The notes beneath the pieces are model-generated. The model worked only from the letters and a program-made list of their open reading frames with translations. It made no database searches and was not told the origin of the DNA. The position numbers and the translations under genes are program-made. A stretch of 21,423 nt of DNA from a bacterium Ga0077546 (GTDB lineage Bacteria; Cyanobacteriota; Vampirovibrionia; Obscuribacterales; Obscuribacteraceae). This document shows positions 6,614 through 14,497 of the stretch, one piece after another (positions within the stretch are counted from its first letter, which is position 1; each line of letters begins with the position of its first letter). The stretch lies in assembly GCA_001464165.1 (NCBI GenBank), contig LNEX01000227.1:1-21423 (forward strand), in the 5' to 3' direction.

Positions 6614-8092
6614 TTAACGCTGGCCCTTCTCAGCTGGCACCTTAGTGCGCAGATAGCCGATAGCGGCATTTAGCTGGCCGTCTTTGATAGTGTTATATAG
6701 CTGCGGCATCGGATTATCAACTACCAGATTTGGCTGCAAGCCGATGCGAGAATCGTGACCATCGCCGGGCCAGAAGCCTGACGGTGTGTAATATCTAAAC
6801 GTAGTTACTTTGGTGGCACCTTTGTCGAAACGATCAGGAAAGACTGATTGGCCGATCCCTTTTCCAAAGGTTGGAGTGCCCACAACATAGGCACCATCAG
6901 AATCTTTGAGTGCGCCAGCGAGAATTTCTGCTGCCGATGCCGTGCCTTGATCAACTAGCACCACCACAGGCTTATCAACGCGGTCAGGATGTCGCTCGAA
7001 GTACGGGAGAGGCCCTTGGTTATTGATAGTTTTTGTGATGCCATCTCTACCGATTCGATAAACATCGGTTTCGTACAAAGGATGGGCTGGATCAGAATCT
7101 AATCTTGTCTTAATTGTGGCGACCTTTCCATCTTTCATGAACACCGATGCCGAAGTAAAAGCCTGGTTAAGCAAACCGCCGCCGTTGTGTCGCAAATCGA
7201 GAATATAGCCTTTTGCATCGGGGTTATCGACTACAGCTTGCTCAATTTGACTTGAGGTGTCGTCAGTCATAAAAGTGCGCACCTTAATATGAGCAAACTT
7301 GCCATCAACCATTTCACTGCTTACATTTGCTGGCTCTTCACTAGTACGGGTGAGAACCACATCGCTAACCTTTCCATCACGCAAAATTCGCAGATTTACG
7401 GATGTATGCTCGGCTCCGGCCAAGGCGTTCGCGCCATCGCGCCAGCTCTTGCCTTGCATATCCTCGCCATTAATGGCCAAGACCTGGTCTCCTGGCCGCA
7501 ATCCACGACCTCGTGCGTCCGTGCCATCGAAACTGTGCACAATAAGCGGCGGATTCACACCGCTCTTGGCGTCAGCGGCCGTCGGCATGACAAACTCCAC
7601 GCCCACTCCGACGACCTCTCCTTTTTGCGCTTTCTGAAACTTGGCAAAGGCATCGGGCGTAATGTAGGTAGTGTAAGGATCTTTATCATCTACATCTAGA
7701 GCCAATTTCACGTATTTAATTGGGTCTTTAGTGCGCTGAATGTCGCAGTTGTACTTGGTTTTAAGCTCATTCAAATCGCCCAACGTAGTCGGGTCAAATA
7801 TGCGGCGCGCCACCTCGTTAATACGTTTCTCGTACTCCGCCGAGGTGGGACAAGCTGATGGAGCAACTTCAGGAGGAGCTTTGGCGCTACCTGAGGAAGC
7901 GACTGCTTTGCCTTGGTCTTTTTTAGATTGGCTTGATTGCTTTGCTTTGTCATCGGAAGCAATAAGGTCGAGAAAACTTAGTGACTGTTCAACGGGACGC
8001 TCATTGGCGCTATCGCCAACCATTTCACTAACTCTTTCGCTAGCCTGGGCTCTGCTTGACTCGCTGTTTGATTCTAAACGTTGGCCTTGCAT
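6614..8092 (-). CDS. S41-family C-terminal processing peptidase with PDZ domain (CtpA-like), no visible signal peptide
   Basis: 492 residues with GAGG six bases before the ATG. Residues 1-80 are hydrophilic, rich in S, K, A and Q, with no hydrophobic export segment. An N-terminal S41 helical part (about 84-155) is followed by a PDZ domain (about 158-250, with GRGLRPGDQVLAING) and the peptidase core (about 262-465). The catalytic dyad is Ser386 in DQGTASAAEI and Lys411 in TFGKGIGQS; the substrate-strand LRHNGGG motif (300-306) is present. By family it cleaves at C-termini of partly unfolded or tagged proteins. Most relatives are exported, so the missing leader is odd: either it acts in the cytoplasm, is exported another way, or the start is wrong. 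Confidence 0.93.
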   Translation of the reverse strand: MQGQRLESNSESSRAQASERVSEMVGDSANERPVEQSLSFLDLIASDDKAKQSSQSKKDQGKAVASSGSAKAPPEVAPSACPTSAEYEKRINEVARRIFDPTTLGDLNELKTKYNCDIQRTKDPIKYVKLALDVDDKDPYTTYITPDAFAKFQKAQKGEVVGVGVEFVMPTAADAKSGVNPPLIVHSFDGTDARGRGLRPGDQVLAINGEDMQGKSWRDGANALAGAEHTSVNLRILRDGKVSDVVLTRTSEEPANVSSEMVDGKFAHIKVRTFMTDDTSSQIEQAVVDNPDAKGYILDLRHNGGGLLNQAFTSASVFMKDGKVATIKTRLDSDPAHPLYETDVYRIGRDGITKTINNQGPLPYFERHPDRVDKPVVVLVDQGTASAAEILAGALKDSDGAYVVGTPTFGKGIGQSVFPDRFDKGATKVTTFRYYTPSGFWPGDGHDSRIGLQPNLVVDNPMPQLYNTIKDGQLNAAIGYLRTKVPAEKGQR

Positions 8093-8224
8093 TAACGCCT
8101 CAACTTACTCATCTATGAAAATGACAATACGCTTCGTCCGGTAGTCAAGCAATCGGGAAAATACGTACTTACCCCCAGCATTTCGGGTAGGATGGCTGTA
8201 TGGCCCACTCAGTCGAAGATTTCT

Positions 8225-8914
8225 ATGAAAGTTGTACAGAGCGCTAGTCGAGTATCTTTAGACCAAATCCGCAGGTCCATTCCACTTCTGCTCTCTTTCT
8301 TGTTTAATATTAACGCCGCATTTGGCCTCAATGCTGCAGACGAGAGTGAGTTCTGGTACTGCCCGCCTCATATGGCATCACTAAAAAGGCAGATCGACAA
8401 CCAGTATAAAAATGAAAACTTCGAAACCGTGATCGCTCTTGCGACCAAAGCAATCGCTGCGAGCCCGAAAGAGACACTGTTCTACGCACGGCGGGCCGAC
8501 GCCTACCTGATTTTAGGCAAGCTCGACTTAGCAATGGCAGACTTCACCACCGCAGCAAAACTAAAACCTACTATAGGCTGGCCGCTAGTTGCCAGAGGTC
8601 GTATCTATGACAGCCAAGGCAAAGACGACTTGGCTCTAGCAGACTACAACCGCGGCATTGCATTGGGCTGCCTAGCGGGCTTAAAAGATCAAGCACGAAT
8701 ACTAGAGCGCACAGGCAAGCTAGAACAGTCAGCAGACAGCCTGACTAAGCTCATGCCAACCATAAGGCCGCTAGAGAGAATTCCATACCTCTTCCAGAGA
8801 GCAAAAATATACGAGAAGCTCGGTAAAAAAGAGCTAGCAAAAGCTGACAAAAAGTTGGCCAACGACCTAGTAGACAAATCGGGCGGCGAAAATGCCGACC
8901 GCTATTCCAGATAG
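8225..8914 (+). CDS. Small exported TPR protein
   Basis: 229 residues from the ATG at 8225; an in-frame ATG at 8192 would add 11 residues. Neither start has a proper Shine-Dalgarno site; I prefer 8225 because it gives a signal peptide of more usual length (basic region, core IPLLLSFLFNINAAFG). After the leader come two clear 34-residue TPRs, FYARRADAYLILGKLDLAMADFTTAAKLKP and the next copy ending in DYNRGIAL. A degenerate C-terminal TPR (YLFQRAKIYEKLGKKELAKAD) follows. It is probably a periplasmic or surface adaptor; no enzyme motif is present. Divergent from the S41 gene across about 100 bp with no recognisable promoter. Confidence 0.82.
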   Translation: MKVVQSASRVSLDQIRRSIPLLLSFLFNINAAFGLNAADESEFWYCPPHMASLKRQIDNQYKNENFETVIALATKAIAASPKETLFYARRADAYLILGKLDLAMADFTTAAKLKPTIGWPLVARGRIYDSQGKDDLALADYNRGIALGCLAGLKDQARILERTGKLEQSADSLTKLMPTIRPLERIPYLFQRAKIYEKLGKKELAKADKKLANDLVDKSGGENADRYSR

Positions 8915-9032
8915 CATCAATAGATATCTACAATCTTCTGTGAATATCCATGGTGTCGCGAATGGTGCCAAAATCGTTTTATTTCAACAGATTGCCACTG
9001 TTCAAAGGTACAATGTATTTAGTTCTCAAAAA

Positions 9033-9119
9033 TGGCGGAGAGGGTGGGATTTGAACCCACGTGGCTTGCGCCCATCCGCTTTCGAGGCGGCGCCGTTATG
9101 ACCGCTTCGGTACCTCTCC
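9033..9119 (-). tRNA. tRNA-Ser(CGA), CCA encoded
   Basis: The minus strand folds as a class II tRNA of 87 nt. The acceptor GGAGAGG (9119-9113) pairs with CCTCTCC (9043-9037). The anticodon arm is CCGC-CTCGAAA-GCGG with anticodon CGA (9084-9082), which reads UCG serine codons. A long variable arm GGC-GCAA-GCC and a T arm GTGGG-TTCAAAT-CCCAC follow. The discriminator G is followed by encoded CCA and then TTTTT, a likely termination signal. Confidence 0.96.
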
Positions 9120-9135
9120 TCATCAGAAGAAGGTC

Positions 9136-9144
9136 ATTCTATCA
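9136..9144 (-). promoter_or_regulatory. Predicted extended -10 box for the tRNA-Ser gene
   Basis: On the minus strand, TGATAGAAT fits an extended -10 (TGn plus TAGAAT, five of six matches). It ends 16 bases before the first tRNA base, a distance that suits a short 5' leader. No good -35 box is visible. Confidence 0.4.
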
Positions 9145-9201
9145 GCAAAGTGCGATAATTCGGAAAGGCTAATCTGAACTCCTCCTCACAAACTTAACCA
9201 T

Positions 9202-10026
9202 ATGCTTGCCCAAGTTAGATCCCTATTAGATGAAGAAGATGTAGACCACCAGTCACTTCTAGAAATCGCGCTCGCCGATGGCCAAACTATGTTCGCCTTC
9301 CAAACCAGCGGTAGTAAAGCAGTAGACTGTTGGCATAGACTGCGCGAGGTCTTGACTCGGACAGCTAAAACTTCCACAGCTGATCAGAACCTACTACCAC
9401 TCACTCCAGTGATTCTTGGTACAGAACATTCTTTCGAACTCTTGATGGAGCATCTCGGCGACTTGAGCGAAGAGCCTCCAGCTTCAACCCAGGCACTAAT
9501 CGCCCAAGCAAATAATATTGATTGTCAAAACTGGCTTGCCGAAAGACTTGAGCGCTTTGTTTGCCCAACTGGCGAATGGCCCTCTGCTATCAAAGTCGGC
9601 CTTGTGACGGAGCCAGACCTCTTCGACATGAAAGATCAACCGCTTGCCATCAACAATTGGGACCAAGAGCAACACAAAATGACCCTTGGCGAGCGCGTTT
9701 ACATAGGGCTGTTACCGACCACAAAATCTTATGAAATTCCAATTCTCTTGCGATTTGGCGGTGAAGCCCCTTGCCCAATTTCGCCGGAGCATTGCGCCAT
9801 GCTTAAGCGCTGGAGCGAAATCTACAGAGCCAACTTGATGGCAATTGAGCCAAACGTAGTTGAATGCTTTGTAGAAGAGCCACCAATGACCAAAGAGCAA
9901 GCCCTAAAGGCCGCCCGTGAGCACTATGGATATTGCAGTGACCGGGTAGAACAAGCAGAAGGCGAGCTGGCGCCATACGCCTATGAACTTCTCAACAGCA
10001 ATTTATGGACATTCTGGTGGGACTGA
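9202..10026 (+). CDS. DUF4253-domain protein
   Basis: 274 residues from ATG 9202; no Shine-Dalgarno site is visible. The C-terminal half (about 170-274) matches the DUF4253 pattern: VYIGLLPTTKSYEIPILLRFGG, CPISPEHCAMLKRW, a VECFVEEPP strand, the EALKAAREHYGYCSD helix and the ending LLNSNLWTFWWD. The N-terminal half is a less conserved domain. No signal peptide or membrane segment, so it is cytoplasmic. The biochemical role of DUF4253 is unknown; some relatives sit in immunity or regulatory settings, but nothing here (no toxin or secretion gene) supports that. Convergent with the next gene, 21 bp away. Confidence 0.85.
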   Translation: MLAQVRSLLDEEDVDHQSLLEIALADGQTMFAFQTSGSKAVDCWHRLREVLTRTAKTSTADQNLLPLTPVILGTEHSFELLMEHLGDLSEEPPASTQALIAQANNIDCQNWLAERLERFVCPTGEWPSAIKVGLVTEPDLFDMKDQPLAINNWDQEQHKMTLGERVYIGLLPTTKSYEIPILLRFGGEAPCPISPEHCAMLKRWSEIYRANLMAIEPNVVECFVEEPPMTKEQALKAAREHYGYCSDRVEQAEGELAPYAYELLNSNLWTFWWD

Positions 10027-10047
10027 GCGACTAGGTTCTTCAGAACT

Positions 10048-10686
10048 CTATTGAGCGCGTGCCTGTGGCCGTCCGGCAATTTGAACGCCAGAATGAACTT
10101 CGGCTTGTGTTTTTAACGTAGTCATCACTTCAGGCATATCAATGCGGCACTGACGACGAACGAGAGGCTGAGGCATCAAGAATCCGCCATCAACATAACT
10201 AGCATAAGTAACTAGGGTTGTATGACCACCGTCTAATGGCTCTAATTTCCAATAACCGTCAACTTGCTTAAAAGCACCAGAAATACGGTGCCATTCTAAC
10301 GAATGAGGGGCTGACTCTTTTACTTCAACGACGTACTCATAAGTACCAGGTAAGCCTGAAGGAGCTAAGACGTGCTTAACGATCTTGCTAGAACCATGGT
10401 CTTGCATCAATTTGCTTTTCTTCAGCTGAGGAAAAACTTTTGGTGCATTGTCGTAATCGGAAAGAATTTGCCAAACTTTATCGGGCGTAGCCTTTATTGA
10501 TACACGGGCAACGGTGTATGTCTTGCCGTGCATAAGCTCTTCAGAAATATTTTCATGCTTACTTTCATGATGACCCTTTGCAAAAGCGGCCTGACCCGAG
10601 TCAGATGTACCTGCAAAAAGAGAAAGCGACATAGATAAGGCTGCTGCTGAAAACAAAGCAGCTACCGATTTATCGAGAAATTTCAC
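10048..10686 (-). CDS. Exported SRPBCC/START-like (polyketide cyclase/Coq10-type) protein
   Basis: 212 residues from a GTG at 10686-10684 with AGGA about five bases upstream. A signal peptide covers about residues 1-36 (core ALFSAAALSMSLSLFAG). The mature part has the SRPBCC helix-grip pattern: KTYTVARVSIKATPDKVWQILSDYDNAPKVFPQLKKSKL, then strands YEYVVEVKES, SLEWHRISGAFKQVDGYWKLEP and TLVTYASYVDG, and the long C-terminal helix. Such domains bind hydrophobic ligands, for example lipids or quinones. It would act outside the cytoplasm. No partner gene is evident; the ligand is unknown. Confidence 0.87.
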   Translation of the reverse strand: MKFLDKSVAALFSAAALSMSLSLFAGTSDSGQAAFAKGHHESKHENISEELMHGKTYTVARVSIKATPDKVWQILSDYDNAPKVFPQLKKSKLMQDHGSSKIVKHVLAPSGLPGTYEYVVEVKESAPHSLEWHRISGAFKQVDGYWKLEPLDGGHTTLVTYASYVDGGFLMPQPLVRRQCRIDMPEVMTTLKTQAEVHSGVQIAGRPQARAQ

Positions 10687-11032
10687 TAGATTCCTGCCTT
10701 TCTGTTCGGAAGACTAATGTCTTGCGATGAGGAAATTGCCGCCATGTCGAATTGCCGTTGTGTGGAACTACCTTAGTTTGGAATACAATACTGAAATCCA
10801 TTTAATTGTCAACCGTGCCATTGAGAACGGTATCACATTACTTCCAGATTAGGTAGCAATAAGAAAGATATAGAAGCCTACCACGAGAGAGATACGAGCA
10901 GTGAATGAGAACAACAGTTATCTGCCGCACAAGCAACACGAGCGCTGATTCTACTTGCTATTGACTTCTATCGCAAGCAAGAATGCTCAATAGGTAACGA
11001 ATGTAAGAAAGTATGAAAGAAAGGTCACGAAT
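10687..11032. other. 346-bp divergent intergenic region
   Basis: It lies between the START-like gene (minus) and the lipid kinase gene (plus). It is AT-rich. I see a 7-bp inverted repeat CTATTGA (10958-10964) / TCAATAG (10987-10993) with a 22-base spacer. The left arm contains TTGACT, a possible -35 (10961-10966) without a convincing -10. I see no open frame with a ribosome site and no RNA fold I recognise. Confidence 0.6.
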
Positions 11033-12067
11033 ATGACTACAGCTTTACTGATCTATAACCCTACTGCTGGCTCAGCTGCAGGCCCCGAGATATGGCTAGG
11101 GGCCTGCGTTCACCGTCTTTGCACCGAAGGTGGTCACGAAGTTACTACGATTTCTACCACCGCAGACACAACCCATGACAACTTACTAGAAGGCCTTAAT
11201 CGTGACTTCGACCTCATTGTCGCCGCAGGTGGCGACGGTACCGTACGCATGGTCATTCATGCACTAGCGAGCCAGGGACTTGAGACAAAACTAGGGATAG
11301 TGCCACTGGGAACCGGCAACTTATTAGCTCGCAATCTCAAAATATTCGAAGAGAATTTACTATCAGACCCTGTGGATATTGCCCTCGACGTAATTTTGAA
11401 CGGCGAGGCCATGAAAATAGACCTCGGCATAATGAACGGCAACTACTTCGCCGCCGCCGCTGGAGTGGGCCCTCTATCAGACGCTATCGTCACACCAGGC
11501 AAGGCTGATAAAGAAAATTGGAAAATGTTAGCCTACGCTGGCTCAATGGTGCAAACTCTGGCCCAAGCGCCAGTAATTTTCAAAGTCACCGCCGATGGTG
11601 AAGAATTTAGAGTTACTGCCTCGGGTATCTTCATTACCAATATTGCCGATCTCGGCGTCGGCATGCTCTCTGAATCGGCTTCAATGCACGACGGGCTGCT
11701 CGACCTTTGTGTTTTGGCGCCAAAAGAATTCGGAGATTATTTGAAATACGGCTTTCATTTTGCCACTGGCTTGAGCCCAAACATCACAGGAAACACAGCA
11801 CCCTATTACATCAAGAAAGTGCAAGAGGTTGTTATTGAAGTGGTACCACGGAGAAAGCCACTTTCATTTATAGAGCAAGGCTATCACAAAATCAAATATG
11901 CTCTAACTGGTCAAACCGACGGCCGCAGTCAGCAGAATCAAGGCTTAGCCATGATTGATGGTGACGCCTGTGGCATGACGCCGATGCATATCAAGGCAAT
12001 TCCTAATGCCGTGCAAATGATTGTTCCTTCCTCTGAGCAATTGCAGAAGAGATCTTGGTTGAAGTGA
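11033..12067 (+). CDS. YegS/BmrU-type lipid kinase (diacylglycerol kinase catalytic family)
   Basis: 344 residues with AAAGG about nine bases before the ATG. The DAGK catalytic domain begins ALLIYNPTAGS, the nucleotide motif is AAGGDGTV (GGDGT at 66-70) and PLGTGNLLARNL (91-102) follows, all hallmarks of the family. The second domain has NGNYFAAAAGVGPLSDA and the product-side GLLDLCVLAP. The usual closing strand pair is DGDACGMTPMHIKAIPNAVQMIVP. The protein is soluble and would phosphorylate a lipid hydroxyl (diacylglycerol or similar) at the inner membrane face with ATP and Mg2+. The linker TGQTDGRSQQNQGLAM (about 302-317) is longer than usual. Single gene, ended by the palindromic terminator at 12170. 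Confidence 0.92.
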   Translation: MTTALLIYNPTAGSAAGPEIWLGACVHRLCTEGGHEVTTISTTADTTHDNLLEGLNRDFDLIVAAGGDGTVRMVIHALASQGLETKLGIVPLGTGNLLARNLKIFEENLLSDPVDIALDVILNGEAMKIDLGIMNGNYFAAAAGVGPLSDAIVTPGKADKENWKMLAYAGSMVQTLAQAPVIFKVTADGEEFRVTASGIFITNIADLGVGMLSESASMHDGLLDLCVLAPKEFGDYLKYGFHFATGLSPNITGNTAPYYIKKVQEVVIEVVPRRKPLSFIEQGYHKIKYALTGQTDGRSQQNQGLAMIDGDACGMTPMHIKAIPNAVQMIVPSSEQLQKRSWLK

Positions 12068-12169
12068 GTGCCCGGGTTAAGTAATGAGGGCGAAACACAA
12101 CTGAGAAATGGAAACTAAAACTAAATAGAGACTAAATCGATTAATCATCAAACTAGTTTTGCCAAAACA

Positions 12170-12217
12170 TTTTCTAAAAGGGAAGATTTTTTCGAAAAAA
12201 TCTTCCCTTTTAGAAAA
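12170..12217. terminator. Perfect 48-bp palindrome, two-way intrinsic terminator
   Basis: The two 24-base halves are exact reverse complements about a central TTCGAA (12191-12196), with a G/C core AAGGGAAG / CTTCCCTT and outer TTTTCT / AGAAAA. It lies between the convergent lipid kinase (ends 12067) and hydrolase (ends 12242). On either strand a GC-containing hairpin is followed by a T-rich stretch. In RNA the central four bases would form the loop, leaving a 22-bp stem. Confidence 0.85.
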
Positions 12218-12241
12218 CTGACTTTTACAAAGAAAACCAAA

Positions 12242-13087
12242 TCATCGCTTCCCGCCGCCTAACCACTCGATAATAACTTCAGCTAGCTCTTTTGGCCTAT
12301 CCAGCGGTATCCAATGTGTGCAGTCGGTCATTTCTACGTATCGCCAAGGGGCGTCAACATACTTTTTACTATTGATCATCTGCTCCGCAGTTAAGGCTAT
12401 ATCTGGGCCGTAAATACCAAGAGTTGGCACCGTGCAGTTACCAGTTTTCGACAGAAACAAATCACGGGCATTGGCACGATACCAGTTAAGACCAGCAGTC
12501 AGACGGCCTGGTCGGCTGAGATCACGCACACGGCGATCTGTATTTTCCTTATCGCCTGGCCGCGGATGCAGGGAACCCATTTTTCGAAACGAGCGGAAAT
12601 TATTTCTGCTAATTAAAAACTCACCGAGACCGCGACAAAGAAACAGCCAAATATACCAACCTTTGATTTTCTGCTCCCATCCCGACTGACGATACGCAGT
12701 AGGATGACCGACTGAAATTGCCACCAAGCGCTCCACAAGCTCCGGGTGACGAATAGCAAAGAGCCAGCCAATGACAGAGCCCCAATCGTGGCCAACCACA
12801 ATCACTTTCTCTCTAATATCTAGAGCCTTCAAAACACCAATGGCGTCGCCAATAATGGCATCTACCTTGTATGCACTTTCTGCGGCAGGCGCATCAGAGA
12901 GACCAAACCCTCTTTGATCATAGGCAATTACCTTATGGCCAGTCGCGACAAAAAGAGGTAATACTTCGTCCCAAAGATGCAACGAGTCAGGGAAGCCGTG
13001 AAGAAAGAGCACCGGCGGCCCTTCGCCAGCGACCATTACATTAACGGCGATGTCATTGACTTCAATTATCTTCGAATCATAAACCAC
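12242..13087 (-). CDS. Alpha/beta hydrolase with Asp nucleophile, epoxide-hydrolase/haloalkane-dehalogenase-like
   Basis: 281 residues; the ATG lacks a clear ribosome site. The oxyanion motif HGFPD (30-34) and the nucleophile elbow VVGHDWGS (Asp101 in place of Ser) are typical of epoxide hydrolases and fluoroacetate/haloalkane dehalogenases. The acid is probably Asp229 (YGPD) and the base His258 (CTHWIPLD). The cap contains WYIWLF and NWYRAN; the tyrosines fit the epoxide-polarising residues of EH enzymes, which favours epoxide hydrolase over dehalogenase. No signal peptide, so cytoplasmic. Substrate unknown. It shares only the two-way terminator with the lipid kinase. Confidence 0.9.
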   Translation of the reverse strand: MVYDSKIIEVNDIAVNVMVAGEGPPVLFLHGFPDSLHLWDEVLPLFVATGHKVIAYDQRGFGLSDAPAAESAYKVDAIIGDAIGVLKALDIREKVIVVGHDWGSVIGWLFAIRHPELVERLVAISVGHPTAYRQSGWEQKIKGWYIWLFLCRGLGEFLISRNNFRSFRKMGSLHPRPGDKENTDRRVRDLSRPGRLTAGLNWYRANARDLFLSKTGNCTVPTLGIYGPDIALTAEQMINSKKYVDAPWRYVEMTDCTHWIPLDRPKELAEVIIEWLGGGKR

Positions 13088-13177
13088 TGGTTTCTCATTC
13101 TTACAATCACTTCGTCGGTGTAGTGTATATTATCCAGCGACCACTGCTGCTATTTTAGTAAATTGAGAGAACAAAAA

Positions 13178-14494
13178 GTGACTGAAAAGAAGGAGCGGAT
13201 ACCCTGCATCAAACCTGATTGCAAGGGTGATCTCAATCCTTTGTTTGAAAAACACTTGCTTGGATACTGCATGCCTTGCTTCGACGCCATCGAGAAAGCA
13301 GCTAAAGAACAGTACATCAAGGCTAATATAAAAGATCTCAATCCCTATGAGGGCATGGCGGACCCAGTAGAAATACTCCTAACACTATTGAACTATCAAC
13401 AGTTCCACGATCCTCTCATCAATTTGATCACGTATCCCAAGACAAAGTTTGAGCTAGTTGCTGAAATGACAACCAGCGAATTAGCGAGACTCTCGCAGAG
13501 ACTTGTCGAGCGTTTGTTATCAAAAATTCAACGAACGCGTGAACATGCCGTTGAAGTAGTAAACATCATTGCTGGCTTAACTAACTTTGATCTTGAGCCA
13601 TTGTTGTTGCTACTCCTCGACGTCCCCGAGAGCGGAGATGCAATCTTCCGACGTTCTGGTTCAATAGTAATCAACGAGCTTTTCTCAAGACTAAATCAAG
13701 GCGATTCAGAGGCCCTTAGGCGCTTGGCATTCATCGATGATGAAGAGGTCCCAGCCAAACTAATTTCTCTGCAAAACGAATCTGGAAACCAGATAGAAGA
13801 CTTTCGTGAAGCTCTAAAAAACGCAGCTATCGGTGCTGGTTGGGAACTGACACCAGACAATCGGAAACGCCATCTTTACTATCAACAAAGTAGAACTCTA
13901 AATTTGACGGAACCAAATAGCGCAGCAGAAGCCAGGCTGGAGCTATACACTGACGCGCACCTTGCCTGCCCAATGTGCAAGGGGCCACTCCTTCTTCAGG
14001 CAAATTTAGCACCACAGATTGTCGAGAAACTACTGGGCACAAGCTTGGCAGAGACTGACACCCCTTTCTATTATTGCAACCAGTGTTCACTGTGCACGGA
14101 CGAACTTTTCTGCGAAATAAATAGCGTTGGCCAAGCAAGTTGGCATAAGGGAAACTACATCAAGTATCCACCAATTATAGAGCCAGATTCTCTGGCCTTT
14201 GAAGATCTGCCCTATAAGAATCTGTCATTTAGAGCTGGTTCAGAACTACAAGATCCATTTCTATACAGTGAATTCTTACTGGATGGTCTCACAACGCATA
14301 ACTCGAAATTTGGAGGCGCGCCCGATTGGTTGCAAAACTGCGACTATCCTACATGTCCGGACTGCCAGAGATTAATGAAGTTTGTATTCCAAATTGACAC
14401 ACAAGGCCTAGACATTTTTGAACTCGACTCACACTATGCTTTCTTCTGCGATCTTTGTCGTTCGTTCACAGCTACAGTTCGTCAATGCACCTAG
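13178..14494 (+). CDS. Multi-zinc-ribbon protein with DUF1963-like C-terminal region, function unknown
   Basis: 438 residues from GTG 13178 with GAGAG about nine bases upstream; a TTG at 13163 would add five residues. An N-terminal C4 knuckle (CIKPDC ... YCMPC, residues 10-34) is followed by a helical, HEAT-like region (about 60-240). A second ribbon has CPMC paired with YYCNQCSLC (about 270-310), and a third has CPDC paired with FFCDLC (near 398-430). The stretch KFGGAPDWLQNCDYPTCP and the following MKFVFQID strand resemble DUF1963/YwqG proteins, which carry a GG.P.W.Q...CP pattern. No catalytic motif. A binding or regulatory protein is likely. Its stop is 3 bp from the stop of the convergent gene. 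Confidence 0.8.
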   Translation: MTEKKERIPCIKPDCKGDLNPLFEKHLLGYCMPCFDAIEKAAKEQYIKANIKDLNPYEGMADPVEILLTLLNYQQFHDPLINLITYPKTKFELVAEMTTSELARLSQRLVERLLSKIQRTREHAVEVVNIIAGLTNFDLEPLLLLLLDVPESGDAIFRRSGSIVINELFSRLNQGDSEALRRLAFIDDEEVPAKLISLQNESGNQIEDFREALKNAAIGAGWELTPDNRKRHLYYQQSRTLNLTEPNSAAEARLELYTDAHLACPMCKGPLLLQANLAPQIVEKLLGTSLAETDTPFYYCNQCSLCTDELFCEINSVGQASWHKGNYIKYPPIIEPDSLAFEDLPYKNLSFRAGSELQDPFLYSEFLLDGLTTHNSKFGGAPDWLQNCDYPTCPDCQRLMKFVFQIDTQGLDIFELDSHYAFFCDLCRSFTATVRQCT

Positions 14495-14497
14495 TAG

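Noticed and set aside
8892..9101. 69-codon plus-strand frame ending in a WRRGWDLNPRG-like peptide
   Set aside because: Its second half is the antisense of tRNA-Ser and its first half overlaps the end of the TPR gene; this peptide is a known false translation of tRNA genes.
9202..10026. DUF4253 protein as an immunity protein of a toxin system
   Set aside because: No toxin, secretion or mobile-element gene is found nearby.
10027..10047. Short dyad GTTCT-TC-AGAAC between convergent genes (just after 10030) as a terminator
   Set aside because: Five pairs with a two-base loop and no T-run is too weak to call.
10958..10993. TTGACT inside an inverted repeat as a promoter of the lipid kinase
   Set aside because: No acceptable -10 box at a suitable distance; kept only as a remark on the gap.
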